Shown: positions 41,465-52,235 of the stretch, piece by piece
How the letters are laid out: every line of letters begins with the position of its first letter
Position numbering within the stretch: position 1 is the first letter of the stretch
Assembly (NCBI GenBank): GCA_023634235.1
Contig: JAMKCF010000018.1
Span: forward strand, 8,258,768-8,322,767
DNA: 64,000 nucleotides
Direction of reading: 5' to 3'
Origin: Pisaster brevispinus
Taxonomy: Eukaryota > Echinodermata > Asteroidea > Forcipulatida > Asteriidae
Translations under genes and position numbers: made by a program
Notes under the pieces: model-generated
Databases searched by the model: none
Told to the model about the DNA's origin: nothing
The model's input: only the letters and a program-made list of their open reading frames with translations

Positions 41465-41845
41465 TATCTAGTCATAAATCACAAGGGAAAATGACTAAAT
41501 AATTTGGGGTGAACATTGAAAAGTTTACTAGAACAGGATTTGAACCTGTGACCTCCAGGGCCCAATTTCATAGAGCTGCACAAAAATTTGCTAAGCAAAA
41601 TAAAATGTTGCTTACCAGAATAAGGTTACCAGCCAAACTACCATGTCACGTGTACAATTTGTGACTGGTATCCTGCTCATTTCTGCTTAGCAGGAAATTG
41701 TTAAGCATTATTTTCTGCTTAAGCAGCTCTATGAAATTGGGCCCAGGTTGACTCTTTGGTGGGCTATGAACTGAGCTGACCTGCCCTATATTGGTGGTCT
41801 CCCTACTTTGTCAATATCGTTGTTCAGGGGTGCCAGTCACAAGTA
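41465..41845 (-). mobile_element. SINE-N interrupted by an M1 MITE
   Basis: The SINE left part (AATCACAAGGGAAAATGAC, GAACAGGATTTGAACCTGTG, ACCTCCAGG) ends at 41559 and resumes at 41743 with CCAGGTTGACTC, then ATTGGTGGTCTCCCTACTTTG and TCAATATCGTTGTTCAGG. Removing 41560-41747 restores a continuous SINE-N, so the MITE landed in the SINE head. Confidence 0.85.
41560..41742. mobile_element. M1 MITE, intact, with 5-bp target duplication
   Basis: A 183-bp element starts GCCCAATTTCATAGAGCTGC and ends GCTCTATGAAATTGGGC as perfect or nearly perfect inverted repeats. It is flanked by CCAGG at 41555-41559 and 41743-41747. It gives the best definition in this window of M1 ends and target-site length. 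Confidence 0.9.
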
Positions 41846-42591
41846 AAAAAAAATGTATTTTAAGAATAATTGTTTTCATTGTAAACCAAATATTAATCCT
41901 TGGACTTTTTATTTTTCTGGCGTAGTGAAAAGGAAAAAAGAAAATTCTACTCAGCATTTGGATATGTACCTTATAATGCTCAATGGTTTTCTACAAACTT
42001 TTCTTTGTTGCTACATAAAGATGTGACTTGTATTTTCACAAGTATTTTCCTAAAAACAAACATGCCTCCTGTAACTATACTAATCTAGTTGTCAAACCCT
42101 TGTTTTGTGGAACAATAACTGTCCCACCCTTCGTAGAGGTCATCTTGTATAAATTCCTGCCCCCTGGGACACTGCACAATGGGTAGTTTCCACCTAGGAA
42201 TATCGCCTCAAGGAAGTATTTTATTAACTTGATTAAGGCCTAGACTAGGAGTTTACCTCTGCCAATGGAGGTTTTTTTCTTCCTATGGTGAAGGGAGGAC
42301 CTTCTAGATTAAAACATGGTGTCATCAGGGTAGCTTATAGAAAGCTCATGCTTGGAGTGATGTCCCATTCTACATCTGAATTACCCAGTTATGGCAGGTT
42401 GATGATTTAAAGATTAGGTGGTTAATCACCAAGGCTGTGGGTAGGACGGCTTGTGTTTGGATGTAGGAAGTGACACATGCATGAAGGGTGCTCCAGCTTG
42501 GGGTCCTTCTGCGAGCAGGTATCCGCAGTGGGGTACCAAGACAGGGTCGCTAGCCCCCTGTTCCTTTATGCCATAGATCAGCAGCGGCAAG

Positions 42592-42760
42592 GGCCCAATT
42601 TCATAGAGCTGCTTAAGCAAAGAAAAGCACGACAAAATTATACCTCCTAGAATAAGGATACCAGCCAAAGTATCATGTCTTAAGCACCATCTTTAACTGG
42701 TGTCCTGCTACGTTTTGCTTTGCAAAAAAACTGTTAACAAAATTTTCTGCTTAAAGATGG
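42592..42760. mobile_element. M1 MITE, right end truncated
   Basis: GGGCCCAATTTCATAGAGCTGC then TAAGGATACCAGCCAAAGTATC, CTTTAACTGGTGTCCTGC and ACAAAATTTTCTGCTTAAAG, where the element stops short of the last 20 or so bases. Confidence 0.75.
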
Positions 42761-43028
42761 GGTGGAAATTCTTCCTTTGCCCCCACTTGCCCCTCCCCCC
42801 CAAAAAAAGCCTGTCTGGTTACCCGACTGAATGCTGTACTTTCCCTTGCAGCTTCCAGAAATAACCAAAGACAACTTTCCCCTGCCTCTCTTGAATTTTG
42901 CAATCTCATTGTAGCTTAGGTATAAAAACACTTGTCCATGACACTGTGGTTTGACAGCTCATTTTGTGCAACACTTGATATCTTGATTGTGGTTTTCCTG
43001 GTTTGGTTTTCTCTCTCTCCGCAAACAG

Positions 43029-43121
43029 TGGCGCGGGGAACCACTCAACTGCTCAAGGGTGTTCCCATCGTCCGTCCATGAAGATGAACGCAAGTCTGCT
43101 CTGTTTCAAACACTACCATTG
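43029..43121 (+). CDS. Possible internal exon, unknown gene
   Basis: A strong acceptor (TTTTCTCTCTCTCCGCAAACAG ends 43028) and a donor TTG|GTGAGGAG frame 93 nt. In one frame it gives 31 residues: WRGEPLNCSRVFPSSVHEDE followed by RKSALFQTLPL, phase 0 at both ends. A second frame is also open. G+C and CpG content exceed the neighbourhood. The family is not recognised. It could belong to an unknown plus-strand gene, as no other exon could be joined to it. Confidence 0.35.
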
Positions 43122-43399
43122 GTGAGGAGACACTCAAACAGTCATTCATTTTTTGCAGGGGGTAATGGTTTGGGGCGGGGAGAGAGGTGGCATGCTGGGG
43201 GCTGGGGAAATTCAAAACATGAGTCAGATTAAATGAGTTTGAGAATGCTTTCTGGCCATGAATTTAGTGGGAGGATTTCACAGCAATTTTTTGGGACGTC
43301 CTTGCGAAAATTTGGTTAGTTATGCTTTGTAAGGTTTTACACAAGCCAATTTGTTAGCCAACTAGAACAAGGTTTTAATTGATAAGAACAAATCACGGG

Positions 43400-43870
43400 G
43401 AAACTTACCTCTCAAGTTAATTTAACTTCTCAAAGTAATTAAACTTATTAAGTCAATTAAACTCCTCACAATATCTAAGCTTCTCGAGTTAACTAAACAG
43501 CTCAAGTTAACTAAATTTATCAAGTTAGTTAACCTTATCAAGTTAATTAAACTAAGTTATTTAAACTAATGTTAGCAATAATGAATATTCTCAAGCTAGT
43601 TAAACTTCTCGAATTAATTAATTAAGCTTGTCACATTTTAAAAATTTATCGAGTTAATAAAACTTCTCAATTTAAATAAACTTCTCAAGTAAATTAACCT
43701 TGTCAAGCTTTACTAAGCTTTTCAAGGTAATTAAACTTCTCTTTTTAATTAATCATGTCAGTTCATTTGCACTTATCAAGTTAATTAAACTTTTCAAGTT
43801 CATTAAACTTCTCAAACTTTTCAAGCAAGTTTCTCAGGTTAATTATTTCTACCAACTTTACATTAGGCCT
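43400..43870. repeat. Minisatellite of AAGTTAATTAAACTTCTC units
   Basis: Some 24 degenerate units of about 18 to 20 bp with TTAATTAAACTT and TCTCAAG cores, drifting from TCTCAAGTTAATTTAACT at the left to CTTTTCAAGTTCATTAAACT at the right. Extremely AT-rich. The KLIKLFKFIKLL frames are by-products. Confidence 0.9.
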
Positions 43871-43919
43871 ACATGTAAATAAAATAAAGTAAGTTAAAAA
43901 AAATGAATCACATTTGAAA

Positions 43920-44075
43920 ATATAATTGCTTTGTAGATTTATGTAGTAAGCAGAGTTCCATAGGGTACCAGTTACAAACTGTATAGACAACATGTTATTT
44001 TGGTTGGTAATCTGGCTCTATAAAACAAACTTTGCTCAGCAGTTTTTAGTTTATAACCACCTGTATGAAATACTT
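43920..44075. mobile_element. M1 MITE fragment
   Basis: AGTAAGCAGAGTTCCATAGGG, GTACCAGTTACAAACTG, GTTATTTTGGTTGGTAATC, GGCTCTATAAAAC and TTTGCTCAGCAG, central M1 segments with altered spacing. Confidence 0.45.
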
Positions 44076-44580
44076 TAGGCCATACTGGTGTTACGGTCTA
44101 TTATTGATGGCCCGTTCGGGCGAGACATGGGTGGGGTGAGTCAGGGAATCAAAATAGGCGGATGTTTCCCAAAAACCTAACATTTTGCATTTTCCCACAA
44201 TTGCTATATTTAGCTCCAGTTGATCAAAGTAGTTCTCCTTTGCTCCAACCAAAGTTTAAATTAGATCTACGAAGGATCATCAGGCCGCAGAAAGCTGGAC
44301 TTTTTATTCCTTTCCACAGTCAACCGGAATTCCAAATCAACGACCACATTTCCTACGTGTAATTCTTTCGGTTTGCAGCGGCCATGAAACCCATTTTGGT
44401 CGCCATAATTAATAATTTCCTAAAACTGTTGTGGAATTACGTCTCATTTATGTCTGTCAGTAAAACCTGTGGTTACGGTTGGGTGGGGGCCCAATTCCCA
44501 AACGACTCAGATTTTAATTGGTAAAATATTGTGTTTGGACGACCCCTCCCTCCTCTGAAAGACAGAAAACTTCAACAGAA
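44076..44580. other. No gene recognised
   Basis: A minor open frame at 44162-44362 (plus) has neither start context nor family resemblance. Confidence 0.4.
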
Positions 44581-44584
44581 TTAA

Positions 44585-44867
44585 TGCCCCCTTCACACTA
44601 CGCAAATTCCCTGGGAAATTCCAGGGAAAAATTATTTACCTTTTCACACTTGAATTGCTAACCCTTGCAAGCTCCCAGGAAAAACGGGGGAAGTAGCTAC
44701 CCCTGCTTGGTAGTAGGGTTCAGCCAGATAACACAGGGGTTAGCATCCTGAGTGTGCATTTTCCCAGGAAAATCAGATCAAGAGTGAAAGAACATGAGGC
44801 TAACACTCCCCAGGAATTTTCTGGGGTTACATTTCCTAAGAATTAGCTTAGTAGTGTGAAAAGGGCT
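44585..44867. mobile_element. MITE with AGCCC(C)TTTTCACACTA ends
   Basis: Left GCCCCCTTCACACTACGC and right TTAGTAGTGTGAAAAGGGC are inverted. The inside is rich in palindromic CCTGGGAAATTCCAGGG and CCCAGGAATTTTCTGGGG words. It is a structural cousin of 46872-47221, which has GGCCTTTTCACACT ends. Confidence 0.7.
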
Positions 44868-44999
44868 ATAGAGCTCCTAATAAAGGCAAAGTACGAGATT
44901 ATCAGAGAAAAAAAAGGCTTTTTTCAATGTGAAAGCTCAGTGATATAAAGTTCAAACAAGAACCAATCCTCCAAAGAAATGTGATGCCCCACGCACTCA

Positions 45000-45240
45000 C
45001 CTGTTTGTGCTAAGTAAGGTTTTCTGCGCTAAGCAATTTTTTGTGCTTAAACAGCTTCACAGAATTATAGGCCCAGGGCCCAATCCTAGAACACAATTGT
45101 AGCTAGAATAAGGTTACCAGCCAAAATTCCATGTCATTGACCATCCGTGACTCAGGTATCCTGCTTATTTTTGCTTAGCAGAAAATTGTTAAGCATTATT
45201 TTTCTGCTTAAGCAGAAAGCTCTCTGAAATTGAGCCCACC
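45000..45240. mobile_element. M1 MITE pair (tail of one copy, then a nearly complete copy)
   Basis: Right half of one copy to GGCCCAGG at 45076, then GGGCCCAATCCTAGAACAC, AAGGTTACCAGCCAAAATTCC, TTTTTGCTTAGCAGAAAATTG and AAAGCTCTCTGAAATTGAGCCC to 45237. Confidence 0.7.
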
Positions 45241-46480
45241 TGCAGATCATTCTGTTAATTCTCTTCAACTCTGCAGAAAATGGTCAACAGTTGACAACTT
45301 TATCTACAGTATTTTACAAACATAAATGTTGACACCCACATGACTGTTAACTACAACATCATGTCTAATTTCCTTCGGTCAATTACAAACTGGCGTCTTT
45401 AAAGGCGCAACTCTTTTTTGGAAGGCGATCGGTTCAGCTACAATGAGACATATCCTGAACACCGCACCCCCCAATCAGGGATGGAGACTTCCTTTTGCAA
45501 TGAACTCTGACCTATACAGAGAATCTGATGATGGCAACTCATAGATAGTTCCACTTCCGGTTCAGGGGTGTTTTTCACACTTTTGATAAGGTCTACTTTT
45601 TTTCACAGGAAAGTCAATTCTTTTCCTCATAAATTTTCCTGACAGTAACTGACTTAAGTTCTTCACAAATAGATGGACAGCTGTATAGACCATTAGGCAC
45701 AGTGCTTGGTACACATCCGAGGCCTCCGGTGCGTATCGATCAAGTGCCCTTGTTACACGGCACACTGGTAGAAGTAAAATAAGCTCAGTTTTCAAACTAG
45801 AAGAAGCCGGAATTCAAGCTTATTGGATCAAACTCAACCAAAATGATTGAGTGGAAATAAACTGAACTTAACTAAATGAACGCTCTCAAATAACACCTAA
45901 TTAAGGCCTATAATGAAAGCAGCACTCAACATATAGAATGTGCAAGGCCGTTGTTTCGCTTGTCTGAACTTTTAATGCCATTACACTATTTCCAAGAAGT
46001 GCCTGATGTTGGAGTGGGTGTCACAACTTTTTAACAACAACCACCTTACCCATTAAGGAAATTCAAATTTGTAGAGTTGTCGCCAAAACATGTGAAATGA
46101 ATTGATGCAATTATTCCACTTAAAGAAAGCTACATTGTAAGTTAATAAATGGCTTAAGTTTGATTAAGCATCGAGCCCTCTCGTCAAGACGGCGTAGATA
46201 AGAATCAGAAATGGACCCCTTAATTCTAAACCAATTGTCTTTACAAAAGAAGTGAATTATAAAAAGGGTTCAAACTTCTTTTTGCACACTAACAAAGAAT
46301 TGTCAGCATTGAATAAATGTGAGCTATTCAGGAGTGAAATGCACGAGTTGCATGCAGATATGCCTGAAAAAACAGAGAGAAAAAGTTAGGTGTTTTTTTT
46401 CAGGGGGGTGGGAAATTGAGATCAAGTCACAAAAAACATCAAGATAAAACCATTCATATGCACAGTAGGGCTTCTAAAAT
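45241..46480. other. No gene recognised
   Basis: Unremarkable, AT-rich sequence with no repeat family I could recognise. Confidence 0.4.
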
Positions 46481-46486
46481 CAGTAT

Positions 46487-46862
46487 AATAATAATAATAA
46501 TACTGACTCTTATACAGCGCAATTCCAAAGAGTGATCATTCCACTTCGAACATTTTTACCCCTGGTCACTGGGCCATTTATTTCATTCCTTAAACCCTTG
46601 CTCTATGCTTAAACCATCTCAGCTCCCTGTGGAGTATACAGCCTGTGCTGCCAAGTATGTAGCGCACCAAGCTTATTCAATCACAAGGCCCATCTCCGCC
46701 CTCACAGGTAGCCATTTACCCCTGGGTGAAGAGAAGCAATTATAGTTAAGTGTCTTGCTCAAGAACACAAGTGTCATGACCGGGATTCGAACCCACACTC
46801 TGATGACTCAGTCATCAGAACTGGAGTCTGAGGCACTTAACCGCTCGGCCACGATACGCCAC
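46487..46862 (-). mobile_element. SINE-L2, full length
   Basis: Plus text from an AAT-repeat tail (TAATAATAATAATACTGAC), TTATACAGCGC, CCCTGGTCACTGGGCC, CATCTCAGCTCCCTGTGG and TTACCCCTGGGTGAAGAGAAGC to the head: GTGTCATGACCGGGATTCGAAC and TTAACCGCTCGGCCACGA. An (AAT)n 3' tail is visible in the sense orientation. Confidence 0.85.
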
Positions 46863-46871
46863 AAGATTAAC

Positions 46872-47221
46872 ACTAAAGGCCTTTTCACACTGTCCAAAAT
46901 CTCAGGGTCGGAACCGGTTCCGAACCGGAGATTTTGTTCACCCCGATTCACACTGTAAAAACTTCAACCCGCCTCCGATCCGGGTAGCATGCTCTAGCCG
47001 GATAGAAATCAACCCTGGCAGGGACCAGGGTTGAAAATCTCAATCCGGATCGAAATTGCATTTTTCGTTATACGGTTCACGCATTAGCCGGTTCACGTAA
47101 AGACCAGTGTGAATGTTGCTTATCTCTGATCCGTGTCGAAAAGAAGCGAGGCTGAACCGGAGAGGACCCGGGCAGGTTTCAACGCGGTTCGAAATGGAGG
47201 TAGTGTGAAAAGGCCTTTAGT
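46872..47221. mobile_element. MITE with ACTAAAGGCCTTTTCACACT ends
   Basis: Twenty-base terminal inverted repeats: left ACTAAAGGCCTTTTCACACT, and right the exact inverse but for its inner end. The internal part has GGTTCCGAACCGG, CCGGTTCACG and GGTTGAAAATC palindromic words and no coding. It inserted next to the A-box end of the SINE at 46487-46862. Confidence 0.85.
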
Positions 47222-47890
47222 AAAAACATTCAGAGGACCTCGTTTCATTTAAGCATGCTTTATAGAAAAAACTTCAAAATTTGGGTCCAGAATGCCCCAA
47301 TAAAAAATCCTAGGGAGACCCTTACTATTTCAGTTGCTATTCCTGTATGCTTCTGTTCTAATCATTATGTTTAGAGAAGTTCTCTTTAATTAATGCAATT
47401 ACCAACACAACTTTCAAATTAAAAAACTCTTCCAGATCACACAAAATGCTAATCCCATCGGATTCCGATTAAGTCCCCAAAAGTTCAACTGATCCCAATG
47501 TTCACTTGATCCCTGGTTTAATCTGATCTAATCACAACCGCCCAAGGGTGCACCTTAAACTGGGGGGATCAATCATTGAGGTCAGCCCTGTAGGGTGCGT
47601 TAATGGGTGTAAAGTGACAGCATTACTGGTAATTCACTGGGCATTAGGGATACAACTAATTATGTGGCTGACTGGGTGAAACATGTGGGTAAACAGTTAT
47701 TGGTTGCAGCATGGAGGAAGAAAACAGACAGGAAATCCTTCTGGTAAAGCTATGTCAAAAAGAAAAACCCAAATTGCTAGCATGGTGTTTAATGGCCCAG
47801 CGGTCTAGTGCACCGGTTCCGACATGCCAAGTAAAATAATTTTCTCTTCTTCAAGAGATAAATGGTTTCGGGAAGTCGACATCCTACGTT
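47222..47890. other. No gene recognised; one tRNA-like scrap
   Basis: TGGCCCAGCGGTCTAGTGCACC at about 47794 is an A-box-like arm without a matching B box. Otherwise no feature. Confidence 0.4.
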
Positions 47891-47892
47891 GA

Positions 47893-48010
47893 AAGATGTC
47901 TGTGGCTGAGTGGTCAAGCACACGCTGAGCACACCGGACTCAAGCTCTGGTGTTTCTGAACAGCAGAGTGTGGGTTCGAGTCCCGGTTATGTAACTTGTG
48001 TCCTTCACAC
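47893..48010 (+). mobile_element. SINE-L head with an insertion in the D-arm region
   Basis: TGTGGCTGAGTGGTCAAGCAC, an extra ACGCTGAGC, ACACCGGACTCAAGCTCTGG, CAGCAGAGTGTGGG and TTCGAGTCCCGG. The usual body is missing after GTGTCC. Confidence 0.75.
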
Positions 48011-48414
48011 ATGCTTCTCATGCTGTGCGTCAAGTGAGATTATCAAGCTGCAGAGTTTGAAATGGGCAGCGCGGCGCATGTGGTGGATTCTATGAGATGC
48101 ATGTTGCTGTGAGGGGGTCTAAACAATTGAGGGGAGTTTGCATTCAACAAGTGTTGCTTTTTGTTAACCCCTTCCACATCTTTGCTGATTTTCTGTTCTA
48201 AGCGTACCGATGCCATGTCCTATTTAGTTTAAAATATATTTAATCGATTTGGATGTTTGAACAATATGCATTTATGTGGAAATAAAGAGATTGATTGATG
48301 GATCAATTGTCCTTCGGATGGGGCTCAAAGCGTAATCAGAGAGCTTCCAGATTGAAACTATTGTATTCAAATTTTGAAAAAATCAATACATTCCTGAACA
48401 TTACTTTGTGTTTA

Positions 48415-48575
48415 AATAGTGTGTACAACATTGGTATGATTGAACATGAAATGTTCACAGATTCACACATTACCTACATGGTATACAGATGGTTATGGTG
48501 GAAAACATCCCCTGAAATAGTTTTCCTGAAATGTTTCAGCTTTTGAAAAATGAGTAAAATAGTTAGTTTTGATCT
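48415..48575. repeat. Y-family dispersed repeat
   Basis: GTTCACAGATTCACACATTACC, TACATGGTATACAGATGGTT, GAAATAGTTTTCCTGAAATG and AAATGAGTAAAATAGTTAG, in the same order as 56620-56770. Confidence 0.6.
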
Positions 48576-48614
48576 CATAAGTCTAAAACCTGATGTATAA
48601 ACAATGTATATTCT

Positions 48615-48840
48615 TGAATCAAGTTATAAATCACAAGAGAAACTGACAGGGTAAATTTAAAATAATTTGGGGTTAAACACTCAAATTGACTAGAGCAGGA
48701 TTTGAACCAACTACCTCCGGTTTAACGTGCCGGTGCTGTACCAACTGAGCCATCTAGCCCTATGTTGGTGGTCTCCATATTAGTCCATACCTTTGCCATT
48801 CCGGGGGGGGGGGGGGGGGGGTTGCCAGTCAGAAGCCAGG
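48615..48840 (-). mobile_element. SINE-N, full head and body
   Basis: TAAATCACAAGAGAAACTGAC, GACTAGAGCAGGATTTGAACC, ACTACCTCCGGTTTAACGTGC, CGGTGCTGTACCAACTGAGC and CTATGTTGGTGGTCTCC. The body includes a run of about 19 G at 48805-48823. Confidence 0.85.
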
Positions 48841-49255
48841 TTATATTCGTTTGACTCCCATGACCGATTGAGCTTAAACTTTCACAGGTTTGTTGTTCCA
48901 TGTGTATGTTGGGTCACATAAAATGCGGCCACGGTCTTTAACAATTACCAATGTTGCTTTGCGTACAGTACTGGAGTTACTTAGCCACCCACAATGTCAG
49001 CCATAAATCTTTCATTTTAACTCCTCGGTAATTGCACCTTACCACATCAACCGCAGATGCCCTGCTATCAATGGTTATAAAATTGCCATTGTGAAGACAG
49101 ATATCTTTACTGTGTGGTCAATGAGCAATTTGTGAGTTAGATTTGAATAATGTCTGGTAGGGTCTACAATGGCTTCCTTAGTCACAAGTTATGGCTTAAA
49201 TTTGAATTCTTCAGACTTTTGAGACAGTTGCTATGTTATACGATTCACTCGATGA

Positions 49256-49345
49256 AACGGATAACTTAGTTGGTAGAGCGCCGGCATGTTAATCCGGAGG
49301 TCGTAGGTTCAGGAGTCCTGCTCTGTTCAATTTTTCTGTGTTCAC
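49256..49345 (+). mobile_element. SINE-N head, plus strand
   Basis: GGATAACTTAGTTGGTAGAGC, GCCGGCATGTTAATCCGGAGG, GTCGTAGGTTCAGGAGTCC and TGCTCTGTTCAATTTTTC. Anticodon-position GTT is preceded by T33, as in tRNA-Asn, but the anticodon stem has a mismatch, so it is not a functional tRNA gene. Confidence 0.8.
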
Positions 49346-49524
49346 TGCCCTACATCAGTTAAGATTGATTCGCAATTAAGATAAATCTTTAGCTCTATGT
49401 GAAATCGAGCCCAGGTTCTTTTCAAAATATTGGCTGATGAGTTTATGCTTTTCGTCAATAAAAGCGTCAGAATCACAAGCACTAGTTATAATGTAATTTA
49501 TGACAGGAAGCTATTTTTGGGGCT

Positions 49525-49910
49525 CTAAGGTCAGTTTTTATAGAGTCCTTCTTGAAAGTGGACAAAAAATCTCGAACCTCAAGTTGAAAGCCTCAAGTTG
49601 AAATTGTGTTAGTCAAAAGGTCAAATTCAATGCCGTTTGATTGAATATCATGGAGATTCATTAACAAACTGAAAATCCCTCCTTACTCTGTTTCAGACCC
49701 GCATGTTTGAAATGTGATGCCACTGGGTGTTTTTAATGTTAAAAAATTTGCTCTGGAAGGGTTTTTTAAATATGATGAATTTTGTTGCCTTTTAACAAAA
49801 GGTTAGAGACTTGCGATTTTTTCCTCCCACAATTCTGATGGACTCTATTTATTGGAAAAGGGGTAAATCACAAAACTGAATTTGACCCCAGAGTCCCTCT
49901 TCAAAGGAAG
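49525..49910. repeat. R-family repeat
   Basis: GTTAGAGACTTGCGATTTTTTCC, ACTCTATTTATTGGAAAAGGG and ACTGAATTTGACCCCAGAGTCC. An inverted-like piece at 49535 (ATAGAGTCCTTCTTGAAAGTGG) suggests a foldback arrangement. Confidence 0.55.
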
Positions 49911-49924
49911 GGTCATAGAATGGT

Positions 49925-50260
49925 GAAAACTCACCAACAATTTATGACCGTTAAAACGTACTTAGTGAAAAGCACTGCAGCTGTTGATAATATAAATTTT
50001 GAGAAAGGATTCCCTTTGAAGTAAATGTTGTTTGGATGATTTTTAACCCCAAAACATTTGCATCTGATGAGAAACGGTTCATGCATGAATCGTTTCTCAG
50101 CTTTTCTGAGGGTTGGTGTCTGTTTGCGAATGCTGTGGCCAGAGATGTGGTTGGTACCCATTCTCGTGAAAATACAGAGAGAGTTTTTTTTTTGCTGTTT
50201 TCTCAGCAAGTAGATGCTCTATTCAGCTGAAATTTTCACAGGTGACTTTTATTGTATTCT
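49925..50260 (+). mobile_element. P-family repeat
   Basis: CGTACTTAGTGAAAAGCACTGC, GCTGTTGATAATATAAATTTTGAG and the hairpin core GAGAAACGGTTCATGCATGAATCGTTTCTC (positions 50070-50099), then TTTTCTCAGC and GAAATTTTCACAGGT. Confidence 0.65.
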
Positions 50261-50279
50261 TCTTTATAATTTCGCCTAT

Positions 50280-50430
50280 AAATAAGCATTACTGGAAAAA
50301 AAACCAATCATTTTAACAAAATGTTAGAGACTTGTAATGTTTTCCTTTCACTTTCATAAGGACTCTATCTATTGGAAAATGAGTGAATCACAGAGCTGAG
50401 TTTGACCCAAGAGTACTGATCTTCAACTTC
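50280..50430. repeat. R-family repeat
   Basis: TGTTAGAGACTTGTAATGTTTTCC, ACTCTATCTATTGGAAAATGAG and AGCTGAGTTTGACCC match 49525-49910. Confidence 0.6.
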
Positions 50431-50719
50431 CTGTTGGGACCACCATGTAGGGATGCTAACCTAATTCCAAGCCGATTGAGGAATGTTTAGCTGTTCCACC
50501 TGTACTGGAATGAGGGGCAATGACCCACTAGGACACAGGGTTCAACTCCGATCTCCAGTCGGAGCGGTTTTCTGGATCAAGCAAAGAGCCAAACTCCTAA
50601 GCCATGTAATTGGCAATTAGACCCTCTGAAAAAATATTTACTAGCGGTAATTTTTCTTGCAAATTTTCCACTTCAACAACACTTGAGAGTGTTAGAAAAA
50701 TTTATCTAGCTTGTCTAGG

Positions 50720-50818
50720 GCCCAGTTTTTATAGAAATTCTTAAGCACAAAAAGGAGCTAAGCACAATATAATTATGCTTACCAGAACAAGCTTTCCAGC
50801 CAAAAAAAGGAAACCGTG
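50720..50818. mobile_element. M1 MITE, left part
   Basis: GGGCCCAGTTTTTATAGAAATTC, TTAAGCACAAAAAGGAGCTAAG, TTATGCTTACCAGAACAAGC; truncated after CCAGCC. Confidence 0.65.
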
Positions 50819-50939
50819 ATTCAGTTCAGTTCCCCTGAGAAAGTAAGATCTTGAATGTTTTCTTCTTGGAGCCCCTTATCAAGAGTGGCTTTTAGCCTTG
50901 TTTGGGGCGAGCATCGAAAAAAAATATAAATAATAATAA

Positions 50940-51740
50940 ATAAGTATGAGTCCTCAGATATTTTGTATATCTTATGATATTGCAAGATATGAACTGTGGA
51001 TTTGTGATGTTTGGGATAACTATGAAACACCTGTATTAATGAGAAAACTTCAAAGGAAACGATGGAGCTTCGGGGAGGGGAGTGCCATGGGAACCCCCCT
51101 CGCTCCTTCCGTCAAAAACATCTCCTTTCAATTTTCCTCAGACATCTATTTGATGGAAAGACTCCCACTCCCCCCCCCCCCCCTCCGCAAAAAATAAAAT
51201 CTTAAACCTTTCCCTCCCAAAGATCCTTGCATAATAGCTGGCCAATGGCTTTATAACCACATGATATGCCCTGGGGTCATTGCGTGCAGCTACAGGACGA
51301 CCTAAACCATAGTCTGGTTCCTAAACCATAGTCTGGTTCCGGAGTCCTGTTCCACTGGGAGGAAGTGATCAACTGTTAGGGCAATGGGTGACCAGTGATT
51401 TATTGGGCCAATGACTCCTAAAGTCCTTCAAACAATGTACATGGTTACATCAACGTTATACCTAGCCCTACAAGGTTTAACAAATTAATGCTAAGGTCCA
51501 GTAAGCATAGGAAACTCAATTTAGGCTGTTCCGAGTTGGCGGCAAGATGGCCTCGTCATTATTCAGTGAAGTATAGTATGTTCTTAGCAACACCCTCGTG
51601 GTCGTATACATTCTTAGACTTTAATGGACCCAAGAGATGGTTCCTGACCATCAGACAACCCTTCCTCCTGGATAGCTCCAGGATTAAGAAACAGGGAGTC
51701 CAAATCTGCTGTGAATTCTTTAGGTGCTTTACTGCCTTTT
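50940..51740. other. No gene recognised
   Basis: A short tandem pair, CCTAAACCATAGTCTGGTT, occurs at 51301-51340. A GGCGGCAAGATGGCC word at 51539 resembles a YY1-type or start-codon context, but the frame closes after nine codons. No exon chain is visible. Confidence 0.35.
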
Positions 51741-51746
51741 TTAAGT

Positions 51747-51860
51747 TCAGAGCCCAATGTCATGGCTCTGCTTACCGCCGAATTCTGCGCTTACGATCAC
51801 CATTCTCCGCCAAATTTCTGCACTAGCTGTGTAAGCGAAGATTGCCTAGTAATGTGGAGC
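51747..51860. mobile_element. M1 variant MITE (CATGGCTCTGC type), left part
   Basis: AGCCCAATGTCATGGCTCTGC, TTACCGCCGAATTCTGCGC, TTACGATCACCATTCTCCGCC and CTAGCTGTGTAAGCGAAG. Confidence 0.6.
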
Positions 51861-52235
51861 AAGCAATTGCTAGATGAGCAGCTTAATGGATCACCTGGAA
51901 GACACCATTACGCAGGATAGGGGTGAAGGCACAACCCAAATTTATCATCGTCAGATATCCTACAATCCAAAATTATTTGATCTGTAGAAAAAAACAGGAA
52001 CTGTTTGCCATCCTGCAAAGCCTTGGAAGAGTTATTTGATCTTTAATTCCTCTAATCGTTATTTTCCACTTCGGGAAAAAAAAAATTGGGAATGATTCAT
52101 GCAAATCGTGAAAACATTTACAGAATGATCACATTTTTCTTTATTGTTTTTAATTTGACAAATTGTAATTAGACGAATATGTTTTCGACCATTGAGTTGA
52201 ATAGGAAGAAAACAAAATGGCCGAACTGACATGAC

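Noticed and set aside
49256..49330. Functional tRNA-Asn gene
   Set aside because: Mismatch in the anticodon stem, B box GGTTCAGGAGTCC carries an insertion, no terminator at the expected place, and the sequence is one of many SINE-N copies.
51530..51580. GGCGGCAAGATGGCC as a gene start
   Set aside because: The frame closes after nine codons and the possible donor is weak.
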